Assembly: GCA_937921995.1 (NCBI GenBank)
Contig: CAKZVF010000102.1
Coordinates: forward strand, 1 to 35,498
Source of the DNA: an uncultured Pirellulaceae bacterium
Lineage (GTDB): Bacteria > Planctomycetota > Planctomycetia > Pirellulales > Pirellulaceae
DNA length: 35,498 nt
Direction of reading: 5' to 3'
How positions within the stretch are numbered: position 1 is the first letter of the stretch; every line of letters starts with the position of its first letter. A program made the translations under genes and the position numbers. Below are positions 1 through 7,532 of the stretch, piece after piece. The notes under the pieces are model-generated. The model ran no database searches. It saw only the letters and a program-made list of their open reading frames with translations, and was not told the origin of the DNA.

Positions 1-73
1 CCAGCTTGACCTCACGAACCGACCACGGTGTGTTCAAACCAAGAATGTGCTGATAAAGCTCTTTGTCTTCCAT
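1..73 (-). CDS. ISL3-family transposase, N-terminal fragment (runs off window)
   Basis: Only the first 24 codons lie inside the window, starting at an ATG at 71-73. They read MEDKELYQHILGL then NTPWSVREVKL, which resembles the opening of ISL3-family transposases (an ELYxxLLGL segment followed by PW.V..V.L). The rest lies beyond position 1, so whether the gene is intact cannot be judged. Its neighbours are a broken Fic gene and a second insertion-sequence stub, which fits a patch hit repeatedly by mobile elements. I could not define the terminal inverted repeat. The family call rests on a short match. Confidence 0.55.
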   Translation of the reverse strand, partial: MEDKELYQHILGLNTPWSVREVKL

Positions 74-161
74 CTAATTTCTCCGATGACTGTTTTTCGG
101 AGAATTCTAACAGACCCACTAAATTCCCGGATGGACCAAAAAAAAGGATTCGGGGCTCAAC

Positions 162-228
162 TTTACATCAGGCCACTTCCATGTAAAGAAACGGCCGTGA
201 AATTTACATGAGTCTGGTTCCATGTAGG
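162..228. repeat. Two copies of a 26-bp imperfect palindrome
   Basis: Two direct copies lie at 162-187 and 203-228. Each begins TTTACATSAG and contains TTCCATGTA near its end. In the first copy TTTACAT and ATGTAAA form a perfect 7-bp inverted repeat; in the second the right arm ends GG instead of AA. The pair sits between the ISL3 transposase start and the 3' end of the Fic pseudogene. It could be part of an insertion-sequence end, an operator, or a small dispersed repeat. Confidence 0.55.
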
Positions 229-256
229 CGGAAGCTGACTAGATCAGATTCCGGCA

Positions 257-870
257 TCATGGGCGGAAAAGGTCAACACAGCGTCGAAACACGAACGACT
301 GGCTCCTTTCGATTTGCGGTCCTGCCTCAAGAATATTCCGCGTTTCAAATTCACGAACCGAGGCACTTGCCGTTTGGTGAGTGACGTCAAGCAATTCGGC
401 CACCGTGTTGGGCGTCACTTGAGGTTGGTGATACAAGTGTTCAAGTAGTTTCCTTGCGTTGCCCGATCGCTTTCCAAGTTCGAGCGTTGTTTGCTCGACC
501 TCTGTTCTTAACGTCAGAATATCTTCAAACGTGCCACGCCCTTTTTCTGCTGTCGACAAAACGGCCTGCAAAAAAAACGAGCCCAGTGACCAATGTCATG
601 TGAGTGCCGCACTGTGGTCAGCGCATCGTAGTATTCACCCTTGTGCCTTTCCAGATAGGCCGACAAGTACAAAGTCGGCTTTTTTAAAATGCCCAGACTA
701 CACAAGTAGAGTGTAATCATTAGGCGACCGATGCGATCATTTCCGTCACAGAAGGGGTGAATCGTTTCAAACTGATAGTGGGCGATGGCGATACGAATTA
801 GGTTGGGGACGTTGATCGTTTCATTATGCAGGAATTTTTCCAGATCGCTCATCAGTTCCGGTGTAACGCC
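257..870 (-). pseudogene. Fic-family (AMPylase-like) protein, truncated and frameshifted
   Basis: Fic proteins transfer AMP or related groups to target proteins. The 5' half of this remnant (514-867) carries SDLEKFLHN, the helix before the active site, and an active-site motif reading [12 protein letters not shown]. The family pattern is HPFxxGNGRxxR, so the second glycine is replaced by Asp. The 3' part (257-571) reads [21 protein letters not shown] and ends in a winged-helix-like domain, in a different frame. The frames separate at a run of eight A (T on the coding strand) at 570-577; one extra T would join WARFF to LQAVLS. Upstream, homology stops at about 870 behind an in-frame TGA at 871-873, where the IS3-type fragment begins, so the N-terminal domain is missing. 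A sequencing error in the homopolymer could explain the frameshift but not the missing front. Confidence 0.8.
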
Positions 871-933
871 TCAGTCGGAACTGGAGTTTCTGCCACGATA
901 AGTTAATCTCTTTGGTAACCTCAAGGAGAGTTT

Positions 934-1038
934 ATGAGTAGTCGATCACGACGGCAATTCACCGGCCAACAGAAAGTGGAAATCGTCAAACGTCATTTAC
1001 TTGACGGAATCACGGTTTCTGAACTTTGCGAAGAATAG
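934..1038 (+). pseudogene. IS3-family transposase OrfA, N-terminal stub
   Basis: This 34-residue reading frame begins MSSRSRRQFTGQQKVEIVKR and continues HLLDGITVSELCEE before a TAG. That is the start of the helix-turn-helix OrfA protein of IS3-type elements, in which SELC(D/E)E is normally followed by a QFYRWQ segment; here it stops. A good Shine-Dalgarno sequence (AAGGAGA, about 924-930) precedes the ATG. The left end of the element probably lies near 871, where Fic homology ends. No OrfB follows, so this is a dead remnant, probably cut by a later deletion that joined it to the restriction-methylation remnant. Confidence 0.7.
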
Positions 1039-1074
1039 GCTTCGGCCAACTACAAGTTGACCTCACCGTTTGTT

Positions 1075-1098
1075 GCTTGTTGGCTTTCGCCAACAAGC
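1075..1098. other. Perfect 10-bp stem-loop
   Basis: GCTTGTTGGC (1075-1084), a TTTC loop and GCCAACAAGC (1089-1098) form a perfect hairpin. No T-run follows on either strand, so it is not a typical intrinsic terminator. It lies between the IS3 stub and the truncated end of the MmeI-like gene and may be an IS end or a dispersed palindrome. Confidence 0.5.
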
Positions 1099-1122
1099 GA
1101 CTAAGTTCGTGAACCCTGCGGC

Positions 1123-1848
1123 TCACGCGAGAGCTGAGCGACTTTGACGCTGTTTCGGAGATGTGTTCATCGCCCGGAACAACTCGGTCAAGATCTCATG
1201 AGCGTTCGTGCCGTCGCTCATTTGTTCAACGGTCTTCGTGAACAGGTTGTTTCCGTTAAAGATCCCAGTATCTTCGGCAAAGAAACAGAAAATCAGCCGA
1301 GCAAAGAAGTGGTTCATTTCTTCACGTCGCTCTGCCGTATCCCATTCGGGGTTATGCTGAAGCAATTCAACATACAGCCGGTTCAGCCGCGATGTCGCCT
1401 TGATATCGAAAGCATTGTTGCGAATCTCCTTGACCGTCGTGATGCCAGCCAACGTCAAGAAGAAACCAAAGTTGTCGGCAAGCTTTTCGTAGTCGCAGAC
1501 AAGTGTCGCGCCCTCGACGATGTTCTCTGCTTCGATCGTCTTGCCATCGGTCGCCAGAACGTATTTGCATTTTCACTTGGCCGTTTCAGGGCTCTCGACC
1601 AGAGCCTTCAGTGACTGCGTAACGGTGCCTTCATCGCAGACCAGCAAGTGAATGTTTTTGGTCTGAAGTATTCCACCTTCAAGATCGCTTTTGTTTGCCG
1701 CCCCTTTCTTCGAACGATCAGTCTTCAGCTTTCTGATCGTTGTCGCTTTGTTTCCAAACGCTTCAAGGAACGAAAAAGCAAAAGACTCCCGATCAAAGGG
1801 AGCCTCTATCAAATCAGAGACAGCTTGTTCAATTTCAACAGCGTTCAA
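1123..1848 (-). pseudogene. MmeI-like type IIG restriction/DNA methyltransferase, N-terminal remnant
   Basis: The family combines DNA cleavage and adenine methylation in one large protein of roughly 900 or more residues. Here only about 240 codons remain, matching the N-terminal region: MNAVEIEQAVSDLIEAPFD, then FLEAFGNKATTIRKL, LQTKNIHLLVCDEG, YVLATDGKTIEAENI, and further on LNRLYVELLQHNPEWDTAE followed by FFARLIFCFFAEDTGIF. The start is a TTG at 1846-1848. An in-frame TGA at 1573-1575 interrupts the reading frame after SPETAK; homology resumes in the same frame directly afterwards, so this is a nonsense mutation. The gene is also cut off after FRAMNT, near 1140, well before the methyltransferase catalytic motifs. 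It was probably an active defence gene before the insertions on its 3' side. Confidence 0.8.
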
Positions 1849-2125
1849 GGGTCGCAGTCTTCAGTGAATGGGAGTGGAAAGTCAAATTATAAAGTGTGGC
1901 AGGTCGAGTGAGGAGGCGAGCTCCAGAGATTTTGGCATGCAGAATGACCGACAATGACTAGTAATTGGAAGACCTTGCACGCTAACGCCAACCATCGGGT
2001 GGGGTGGGGCCGGTAGCATTAGGTTGGGATGGGCTTGGCCGGTGGGAATTGGCGGTGCGGTCTTTGTGGACGTTGATGCGGGTGCGGGTAAGGTATCGGC
2101 GGGACTCCTGGCGTCGCCCACTACG
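1849..2125. other. Gene-free stretch
   Basis: No convincing coding region is present. The stretch from about 1980 to 2100 is rich in G on the plus strand and includes GGCTTGGCCGGTGGGAA at 2032-2048, a near copy of a sequence at 29063-29079. This suggests a degenerate dispersed repeat. Otherwise it is the space between the divergent start of the MmeI-like remnant and the terminator of frr. Confidence 0.5.
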
Positions 2126-2165
2126 AAAAAAAGCACTCGCTCGAAAAAGATCGAGCGAGTGCTTT
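2126..2165 (-). terminator. Intrinsic terminator of frr
   Basis: A perfect 14-bp stem (2130-2143 with 2152-2165, core GCACTCGCTCG) encloses an 8-base loop. Read on the minus strand it is followed directly by seven T (2126-2132). It begins about 30 bases after the frr stop codon and fits factor-independent termination of frr. Confidence 0.9.
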
Positions 2166-2193
2166 AGAAAACTGTTGCCAGTGGCGACGAAGC

Positions 2194-2757
2194 CTATGCG
2201 TCTTCCATTACTTCCTTCTCACGACCTTTGGAGATCGCTTCGGCTTGGTCTTCAAACTTCTTGGTCAGCGTCTGAACTTCGTCTTTGATGTCGTCGCGCT
2301 GATCTTCGGAGATCACCTTGTCCTTGGCTTCGTTGTCGGCCGCTTTGTTTCCGTCGCGGCGGACATTGCGAATTGAGATTTTGGCTTCTTCAGTCAGTTC
2401 CTTGATGCGGCTGACCATCTTCTTCCGCACATCGGTCGACAGCGCCGGAATATTAATCCTGACCACCCGTCCGTCGCTTTGCGGATTGAAGCCAAGGTCG
2501 CTTGAGACGATTGCTTTTTCGATTTCCTTGATGATGCCGGTGTCGTAGGGCCGGATCACGATCTGCGTCGGTTCAGGCGCTCCTACGGAAGCCACTTGCT
2601 TCAGCGGCGTTGGCGAACCATAAACGTCCACTCGAACCGAATCCACCAAACCGGGATTCGCGCGACCGGTGCGGATTCCGCTCAAGTTCTTCTTTAAAAC
2701 TTCGATTGCTTTGTCCATCCGCTCTTCAGCGTCGGCAAGTATTTCATTCGCAGGCAT
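2194..2757 (-). CDS. frr: Ribosome recycling factor
   Basis: This cytoplasmic protein, with elongation factor G, splits the post-termination ribosome so that subunits can be reused. The 187 residues equal the usual family length of about 185. Family hallmarks are visible: the N-terminal helix MDKAIEVLKKNLSGIRTGRA, the central domain segment DVYGSPTPLKQVASV, and the C-terminal helix with KISIRNVRRDGNK. An AGGAGAGG Shine-Dalgarno sequence lies just upstream of the ATG. In many bacteria frr follows rpsB, tsf and pyrH; here it instead follows a CNNM-type membrane protein gene on the same strand, 111 bases away, so the usual translation cluster is broken up. A strong terminator follows. Confidence 0.97.
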   Translation of the reverse strand: MPANEILADAEERMDKAIEVLKKNLSGIRTGRANPGLVDSVRVDVYGSPTPLKQVASVGAPEPTQIVIRPYDTGIIKEIEKAIVSSDLGFNPQSDGRVVRINIPALSTDVRKKMVSRIKELTEEAKISIRNVRRDGNKAADNEAKDKVISEDQRDDIKDEVQTLTKKFEDQAEAISKGREKEVMEDA

Positions 2758-2868
2758 CAGCCTCTCCTATATTCTGTGATTTTGTGCGATTTTTTCGCCG
2801 CACAACGGTGGCGTTACTAATATTTTACCGAATCCAAAGCTTGATCACAAACTCCGGACGGCGGATTT

Positions 2869-4371
2869 TTAATGTCCTGAATTATTGGCGGCGGCTTCTT
2901 CGGCGTCGGGAACCTCTTTGATCGAAAATCGAATCAGTTCGGCATGATCATTTTTCACTTCTAAAATCTCAGCCTCGGCTCCGACGAATTCAACGATATC
3001 GCCTTTCTCCGGCAGCTTACCCGACCGCGACATCAGCACGCCGGCGACAGTATCAACGTCTTTTTGGTCGAGGTCCAGTCCCAGTACTTTTTCCACGTCA
3101 ATGATGTGAGTTCGGCCTTGGATGATGAACACGCCTTCGCTGACAGTGCGGATCTTGGGTTGGTGTAGCGCGTCAAACTCATCGTCAACGGGACCAACAA
3201 TTTTCTCCAGCACATTCTCCAGAGTCATAATTCCGATGATCGCTCCGTATTCGTCGATTACAAAGGTCAGCAGCTGATGAGTGGTTTGAAAGTGCTTCAG
3301 CGCGTCACTGATGGGCATGTTCTCCGGGACTTTGGTAGGTTCCCGCATCAAGGTCTTGATATCGAAGTCAGCGTCGGGAGGGATGCCTAAAAAGTCTTTC
3401 GTGTGCACCACGCCCAACAGTGCATCCAGCGACGCATCACAGACTGGGTAACGCGTGAACTTAGAGTTCTTTGCCTTTTCCAACAGCTTTGGGAACGGAT
3501 CATTCACGTCCAAAATTTCAACTTCGGTTCTTGGTACCATCACGTATCGACAGACCATGTCATCGAATTCAAAAACTTCGTTGATTAAACGATGCTCGAA
3601 TTGAGTCAGGTGACCGAAGATATGCGATTCTTTCATGATCGCGCGTATGTCTTCTTCGCTGTGCGGAGCCCCATGTCCCGTTTCCCCGTGCACGCCCAAT
3701 TTGGCAAGGATTAACGAAGTTATCCAATTGAGGGCGTACATCGGAAGGTACAGAATGTAATATGAAATTTTCATCGGCAACGCACACCAACGAACCATCT
3801 TCTCGGGCTCGCGAATCGCATAGATTTTTGGAGCTTGCTCACCGACGACTAAGTGAAGCGCTGTGATGATTGAAAACGCGATGATGAATGCGACGATGTG
3901 CAACGCAGTATCGCCCATTCCGGTAAACTCGAACAACGGCTTGATCAGGCTGAAGAACGCAGGTTCACCAACATAACCCAGTGCCAGGGAAGCCATCGTG
4001 ATCCCCAATTGGCACGCCGCCAAAGCGTTGTCCAGTCGTTCGGTCAGCCAATGAGCTGTTTTGGCGAACGCGAGATTGTCTCGAACCATTTTATTGATTT
4101 GAGTCGGGCGGACTTTCACCAGCGCGAATTCCGCCGCAACGAAAAATCCATTAAGCACGACCAGCACCGCGGCGATTAGTAGAAAGATAAGGTTCTTCGT
4201 CAGGCTGGAATCGCCGTGACCGTCGCTCGCGTGGGAGGCCGTGTCGACGGCAGAATCAGCGGCCGTCGCCAGCAACGTTGGCACATCAATGTCCAGAATT
4301 AGGTTTGCGATTGGGGGGATGGAAGGGAATCCGCCAACTAAAGAACAGATCGTTTCATAGATCCCGATCAT
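2869..4371 (-). CDS. CNNM/CorC-type membrane protein (hemolysin family, DUF21-CBS)
   Basis: This family of integral membrane proteins is linked to magnesium or cobalt export; the old name hemolysin C is misleading. Domain order in the 500 residues: a non-conserved N-terminal extension (1-58), a DUF21/CNNM transmembrane domain (about 60-245) with first helix LIFLLIAAVLVVLNGFFVAAEF and the conserved LGYVGEPAF and GEQAPK segments, two CBS domains (about 275-332, beginning YVMVPRTEV, and 340-393), and a CorC/HlyC C-terminal domain (about 408-487). The charged tail is Ala/Asn-rich. A weak GAGAGA Shine-Dalgarno precedes the ATG. It is probably co-transcribed with frr. The transported ion cannot be read from sequence. 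Confidence 0.9.
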   Translation of the reverse strand: MIGIYETICSLVGGFPSIPPIANLILDIDVPTLLATAADSAVDTASHASDGHGDSSLTKNLIFLLIAAVLVVLNGFFVAAEFALVKVRPTQINKMVRDNLAFAKTAHWLTERLDNALAACQLGITMASLALGYVGEPAFFSLIKPLFEFTGMGDTALHIVAFIIAFSIITALHLVVGEQAPKIYAIREPEKMVRWCALPMKISYYILYLPMYALNWITSLILAKLGVHGETGHGAPHSEEDIRAIMKESHIFGHLTQFEHRLINEVFEFDDMVCRYVMVPRTEVEILDVNDPFPKLLEKAKNSKFTRYPVCDASLDALLGVVHTKDFLGIPPDADFDIKTLMREPTKVPENMPISDALKHFQTTHQLLTFVIDEYGAIIGIMTLENVLEKIVGPVDDEFDALHQPKIRTVSEGVFIIQGRTHIIDVEKVLGLDLDQKDVDTVAGVLMSRSGKLPEKGDIVEFVGAEAEILEVKNDHAELIRFSIKEVPDAEEAAANNSGH

Positions 4372-4439
4372 GGGTCTCTCTCAAGAGGAATTGGATAATA
4401 CCGTATTGTAGAGCCATGTTCGAAAAGTTGCACCGGGGC

Positions 4440-4572
4440 CCTAGTGGTCTGTCAACATTTAATTTTAGTGTAGCTGGATTCGCCAGAATTCAGTTCAGCA
4501 GTATAAAACCGAAGTCTGGCGACTCCGGCTACGACGACACACTCTAACTTCCATCCCTGACAAACCACTAGG
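4440..4572. repeat. MITE-like palindromic element, 133 bp
   Basis: The ends are 15-bp inverted repeats, CCTAGTGGTYTGTCA (4440-4454 and the complement of 4558-4572), with one mismatch. Inside lies a second inverted pair, GTAGCYGGAKTCGCCAGA (4470-4487 and the complement of 4515-4532), with 16 of 18 positions matching. It has no coding capacity. The nested arms would fold into a long hairpin. No clear target-site duplication was seen. The inner motif resembles short repeats common in planctomycete intergenic DNA. It sits in the 299-base gap between the CNNM gene and the acyltransferase gene. Confidence 0.75.
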
Positions 4573-4670
4573 CGAAAATAGGGTCTTCGATGGAACAGGC
4601 TCAACATTAGCGAGGCCCCTTAAAACGAAGGGCGGGACGTGGGAAGTCCTTTGCATCGGCATTTTTTTGG

Positions 4671-5576
4671 CTACGCCGCTCGTTTGGCGGCAAGGGCAGG
4701 AGTTTTGCGTCTGCGATTGCGGCGGCGTTGCTGTTCTAGTTCCTCGCGCTGGCGTTTCTTGTCGGCCAGCTTCACGCGAATTTCTTCCTTTTGCAGCTCT
4801 GTCAGCGGCTCGAGCGTATTTTGATCAACGCCGGCCATGTCTGCCAATTCCTTGGCCACTGCCGTTGCCAACATGCGTTGGCCTAGCATTAACGTTTCGG
4901 TGGCGGGAACCCCGTCCATAATTTGGTGATCGAAGGTCAGCAGCATTTTTGCGACGCCATTACGCGGGTTTGGGTCGACGCCAAGAATCGTTGTGTTGGT
5001 TCCGAGATGGCCGGATCCGAACGCACCGCGATGCCCGGAGATGCTCATGCCAAAGGTCCCCATGTGCGAGGCTCTTTTCTGCGGCCACAGGTTGAACAAT
5101 GCCCACCAAGCAAATCGGCGAACGGGGGCCGGAAATTTGGCGAACGTGATCTGGTGACGAAATTGCTTTATCTCTTCCACCGGGGCCTTGCGATAGGTGT
5201 CGTACAGTTCTTGCAATTCGATCAACGTGTAATTGTCGGGTTCATTAAACCGCGCAAAGAACAATCGCTCTTCGCCATCGTGTTTACGGCCAATGGTCAT
5301 CATGCAAACGCTTTGATGATGTTCGTAGAGATGAGCGTAGGGGACTTTGACGTGGACGCGGCGGAGCATCGCATTTTTTTGGCACACCATCGCGTGGGCC
5401 TTCATCATCAACACGTTCCACGCAATCCTGGGCTTGGCCATCCGTCGTAATTTCGCGATTTGCGCCACATCCCACTCTGAGGAAAACGCGGCCATCGGCA
5501 TCTTGTTCGAGACGCGAATAACATCGTCGACCAATCGACGGCCGTTGGAAAAGGAGAGTCGCCTGCCCATGTTCAT
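4671..5576 (-). CDS. Stand-alone 2-oxoacid dehydrogenase E2-type acyltransferase domain protein
   Basis: The 301 residues resemble the catalytic domain of dihydrolipoamide acyltransferases (E2), which moves acyl groups between lipoyl arms and CoA. The C-terminal active-site pattern HxxxDG is present as FDHQIMDG (H217, D221, G222), and the preceding FGMSISG and GVDPNPRNG segments fit the fold. There is no lipoyl domain and no E1/E3-binding domain, and no dehydrogenase genes lie nearby, so it is unlikely to work in a classical 2-oxoacid dehydrogenase complex. The C-terminus (262-301) is strongly basic, rich in Lys, Arg and Gln. Overall it resembles chloramphenicol-acetyltransferase-fold enzymes of unknown substrate. 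The start is supported by an AGGGAAG sequence before the ATG; a second ATG two codons later is possible. Confidence 0.7.
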   Translation of the reverse strand: MNMGRRLSFSNGRRLVDDVIRVSNKMPMAAFSSEWDVAQIAKLRRMAKPRIAWNVLMMKAHAMVCQKNAMLRRVHVKVPYAHLYEHHQSVCMMTIGRKHDGEERLFFARFNEPDNYTLIELQELYDTYRKAPVEEIKQFRHQITFAKFPAPVRRFAWWALFNLWPQKRASHMGTFGMSISGHRGAFGSGHLGTNTTILGVDPNPRNGVAKMLLTFDHQIMDGVPATETLMLGQRMLATAVAKELADMAGVDQNTLEPLTELQKEEIRVKLADKKRQREELEQQRRRNRRRKTPALAAKRAA

Positions 5577-5705
5577 CTTCCCTGATGACGTGACGGAATT
5601 AGAAACTACTTGGCAAAAACTACGTAGCGGAGTTATAAATTGCCGCTTAGATTTTGGCAGGCTAACGTGAATGCATCAAGCTAAATCAGTTTTCGCTAGC
5701 AATTG

Positions 5706-6200
5706 TTACCGGCGTCTACTACTGCTGCCTCTACTTCGACTCCTGCTTCGGCGTCGCCCCGTTTTGCTAAGCCGTCGTTCGGAGGCCATTCGCCAGTGGT
5801 AAGAAAGACTGCAGAAGTCCGCGAACATCGCTCTCTTCTTTCCGCAGCATGTGCACCGATAGGGGCCGAAAATACGTGCAAGTCCGAACGACATCCCGAC
5901 AAGAAAAGAGTGAAGCATGGTCCCCTTGTAGGCCATGATGTGAAATTCTTGCCGGTTGCAATTGAAGCAGTAAATCTTACGCTTCTTCGACCGCTTGTAC
6001 GACGAGCTAGAATTTTCTTTGTAAGGCTCTTCCTCAATGTATTCCACTTCAACCCTCTCTGAGACGATCGGTACAACGACCGCATCTGCTGCGTCACGAT
6101 CGAGATCAACTGAAAGCACAGAAGAACAGCGCCCTAGTAAAATTCGAAATCGCTGAAACAAGCTGTCGCTTAACTCAGGTATTGAGAGTGGATGTTCCAT
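5706..6200 (-). CDS. Zinc-ribbon protein with Arg/Ser-rich tail, unknown function
   Basis: I do not recognise a named family. The 164 residues contain two cysteine pairs, C78-x2-C81 (CFNCNRQEF) and C116-x2-C119 (CTCCGKKR), spaced as in a zinc ribbon. Between them is a hydrophobic segment, HSFLVGMSFGLARIFGPY, which might be a short membrane helix or the ribbon core. An acidic/serine stretch (EYIEEEPYKENSSSS) and a basic stretch (KRSKKRK) come before the ribbon. The C-terminus is a low-complexity Arg/Ser tail (RRRSRSRSRGSSSRRR), a composition suited to nucleic-acid binding or phosphorylation. No clear Shine-Dalgarno precedes the ATG. A second open frame at 5696-6109 on the same strand overlaps it but lacks any pattern; the cysteine pairs favour this one. 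Confidence 0.6.
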   Translation of the reverse strand: MEHPLSIPELSDSLFQRFRILLGRCSSVLSVDLDRDAADAVVVPIVSERVEVEYIEEEPYKENSSSSYKRSKKRKIYCFNCNRQEFHIMAYKGTMLHSFLVGMSFGLARIFGPYRCTCCGKKRAMFADFCSLSYHWRMASERRLSKTGRRRSRSRSRGSSSRRR

Positions 6201-6802
6201 TATTGAATGCCAGAGTAGGGGGTACTCGAGATTAAGTTCTACGACGCATTAAAAAAGTAATTGCAAGCTCCGCCGTCGAGCAACATGAGGGATCGTGCTG
6301 CAAACGGAAAAAAGGTTCTGCGTCGTTTTTTGAGGTGGAAGGAGAAGAGGACACAGATTGGAAGCTTCATTCTACAAAAAACGTGCGAGGCTCAAAGATC
6401 GGTTCATTTAAGAGACGATCATGTTATTACACCTCACGCATCTATATTAGTAGTGGTTATCCACTTCTTCAAATGCTACAAACTGCAAAAAAGACAAGTC
6501 GGTTCGAAAGACCGTTGGTTTTATGAGAGAAGGACCGGTTATAAAGGGCGATTTATCAAGCTTTTCCCGTGTTTACACCAATTGGGGCCGGGGGATTTAA
6601 TTCTGCAAGTCAAACAGACACCTAAAAAAAATACCCTCTCCATCGTGCAACACTCGTACGGGGATTTTAGATCCGCCGAAGCTAGATCCGCCGAAGCCTT
6701 TGGAATGAGCTGGACGAACGCAAGATAACAAGGTCGCCGCGGAATAAGAGTTGTGCGGGAGATGAGTGGGTATGACGTGGGTAGGTTACTGAAGTGGGTA
6801 GG
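6201..6802. other. Long intergenic region with short tandem repeats
   Basis: No convincing gene lies in these 602 bases. The left two thirds are relatively A/T-rich. Two short direct repeats occur: TAGATCCGCCGAAGC twice in tandem (6668-6682 and 6683-6697), and GTGGGTAGGTTAC twice with a 17-base period (6777-6789 and 6794-6806, the second overlapping the 3' end of the thioredoxin-like gene). The region must hold the promoter of the zinc-ribbon gene, but no clear -35/-10 pair was found. Confidence 0.5.
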
Positions 6803-7411
6803 TTACGAAGTTGACGAGAAGTATTCGGGCTCGTTGCCGGGTGTCCACTTAATGTTGCATCCCATTGCCGGGTACTGTTTTTCCGACGGTTGCCCGCCCG
6901 CCAATACCGCGTCAATCGCGGCACGAATTTCAATGCCGGTGGCAGGATTTTGCGTTGAATCGTAGACACCGGATTCAATCCGGGTTGGACGCGTTTCATC
7001 AAAACGTCCTCGGTACGCCAACGCATGTTCGGAATCAAAGAGGAAGAAGTCGGGCGTGCAAGCGGCCGTGAATGCTTTGGCGGCGGATTGATCGGCGTCC
7101 AACAAATACGGAAATGCGTAGCCTCTGGATTCCACTTCCTCTTTCATCTTTTCAAAAGAATCATCTGGATAGGCCGCGGTGTCATTGCTCTGAATGCCAA
7201 CGACGCCAAGGCGATCCATATAGTCATCGGCAACGGATTTCAATTGCTCGGCCAAGTGTTTGACGAAGGGGCAATGATTGCAGATAAACATTACCAAGAG
7301 CGGTTTTCCAGCAAAATCACCCTTGGTCACGGTGCTGCCGTCGGTCGCCGTCAGAGAAAAATCGGGGGCGGGAGATCCAAGTTTAAGCATCGTTGATTCG
7401 GTCAGTGCCAT
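6803..7411 (-). CDS. Thioredoxin-fold peroxiredoxin-like protein (AhpC/TSA family)
   Basis: The 202 residues have the thioredoxin-fold layout of redoxin proteins: LGSPAPDFSLTATDG at 11-25, strand KPLLVMFICNHCPFV with the redox motif C44-N-H-C47, VVGIQSND, and a cis-proline loop ACTPDFFLF around residue 119. It probably reduces disulfides or peroxides. The CNHCPFV motif is typical of a bacterial subgroup annotated simply as thioredoxin family protein, whose substrate is unknown. No signal peptide is present, so it should act in the cytoplasm. An AAAGGA Shine-Dalgarno lies about 8 bases before the ATG; a second ATG at codon 8 is a weaker choice. It is monocistronic as far as can be seen. Confidence 0.88.
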   Translation of the reverse strand: MALTESTMLKLGSPAPDFSLTATDGSTVTKGDFAGKPLLVMFICNHCPFVKHLAEQLKSVADDYMDRLGVVGIQSNDTAAYPDDSFEKMKEEVESRGYAFPYLLDADQSAAKAFTAACTPDFFLFDSEHALAYRGRFDETRPTRIESGVYDSTQNPATGIEIRAAIDAVLAGGQPSEKQYPAMGCNIKWTPGNEPEYFSSTS

Positions 7412-7532
7412 CGGGGAAGGTCCTTTGGTTAAAGAAATGAAGATTGCAATTGATAAAACGCTATCGCCGAAAGGACCGTATCTTAATCCGCGTTTTAACT
7501 CTCGCCAATCCTCGCCCGAGTCAGAGGAAGCA

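Noticed and set aside
1144-1614. 156-codon plus-strand frame
   Set aside because: Antisense to the MmeI-like remnant, whose homology is clear on the minus strand.
6499-6516. GGTTCGAAAG resembling a tRNA T-arm
   Set aside because: No acceptor, D or anticodon arms can be folded around it; it is only a small CGGT/ACCG hairpin.
6261-6728. 155-codon plus-strand frame in the long intergenic region
   Set aside because: Non-ATG start, no Shine-Dalgarno, no recognisable domain, and a composition following the local repeats (SAEARSAEA comes from the tandem 15-bp repeat).
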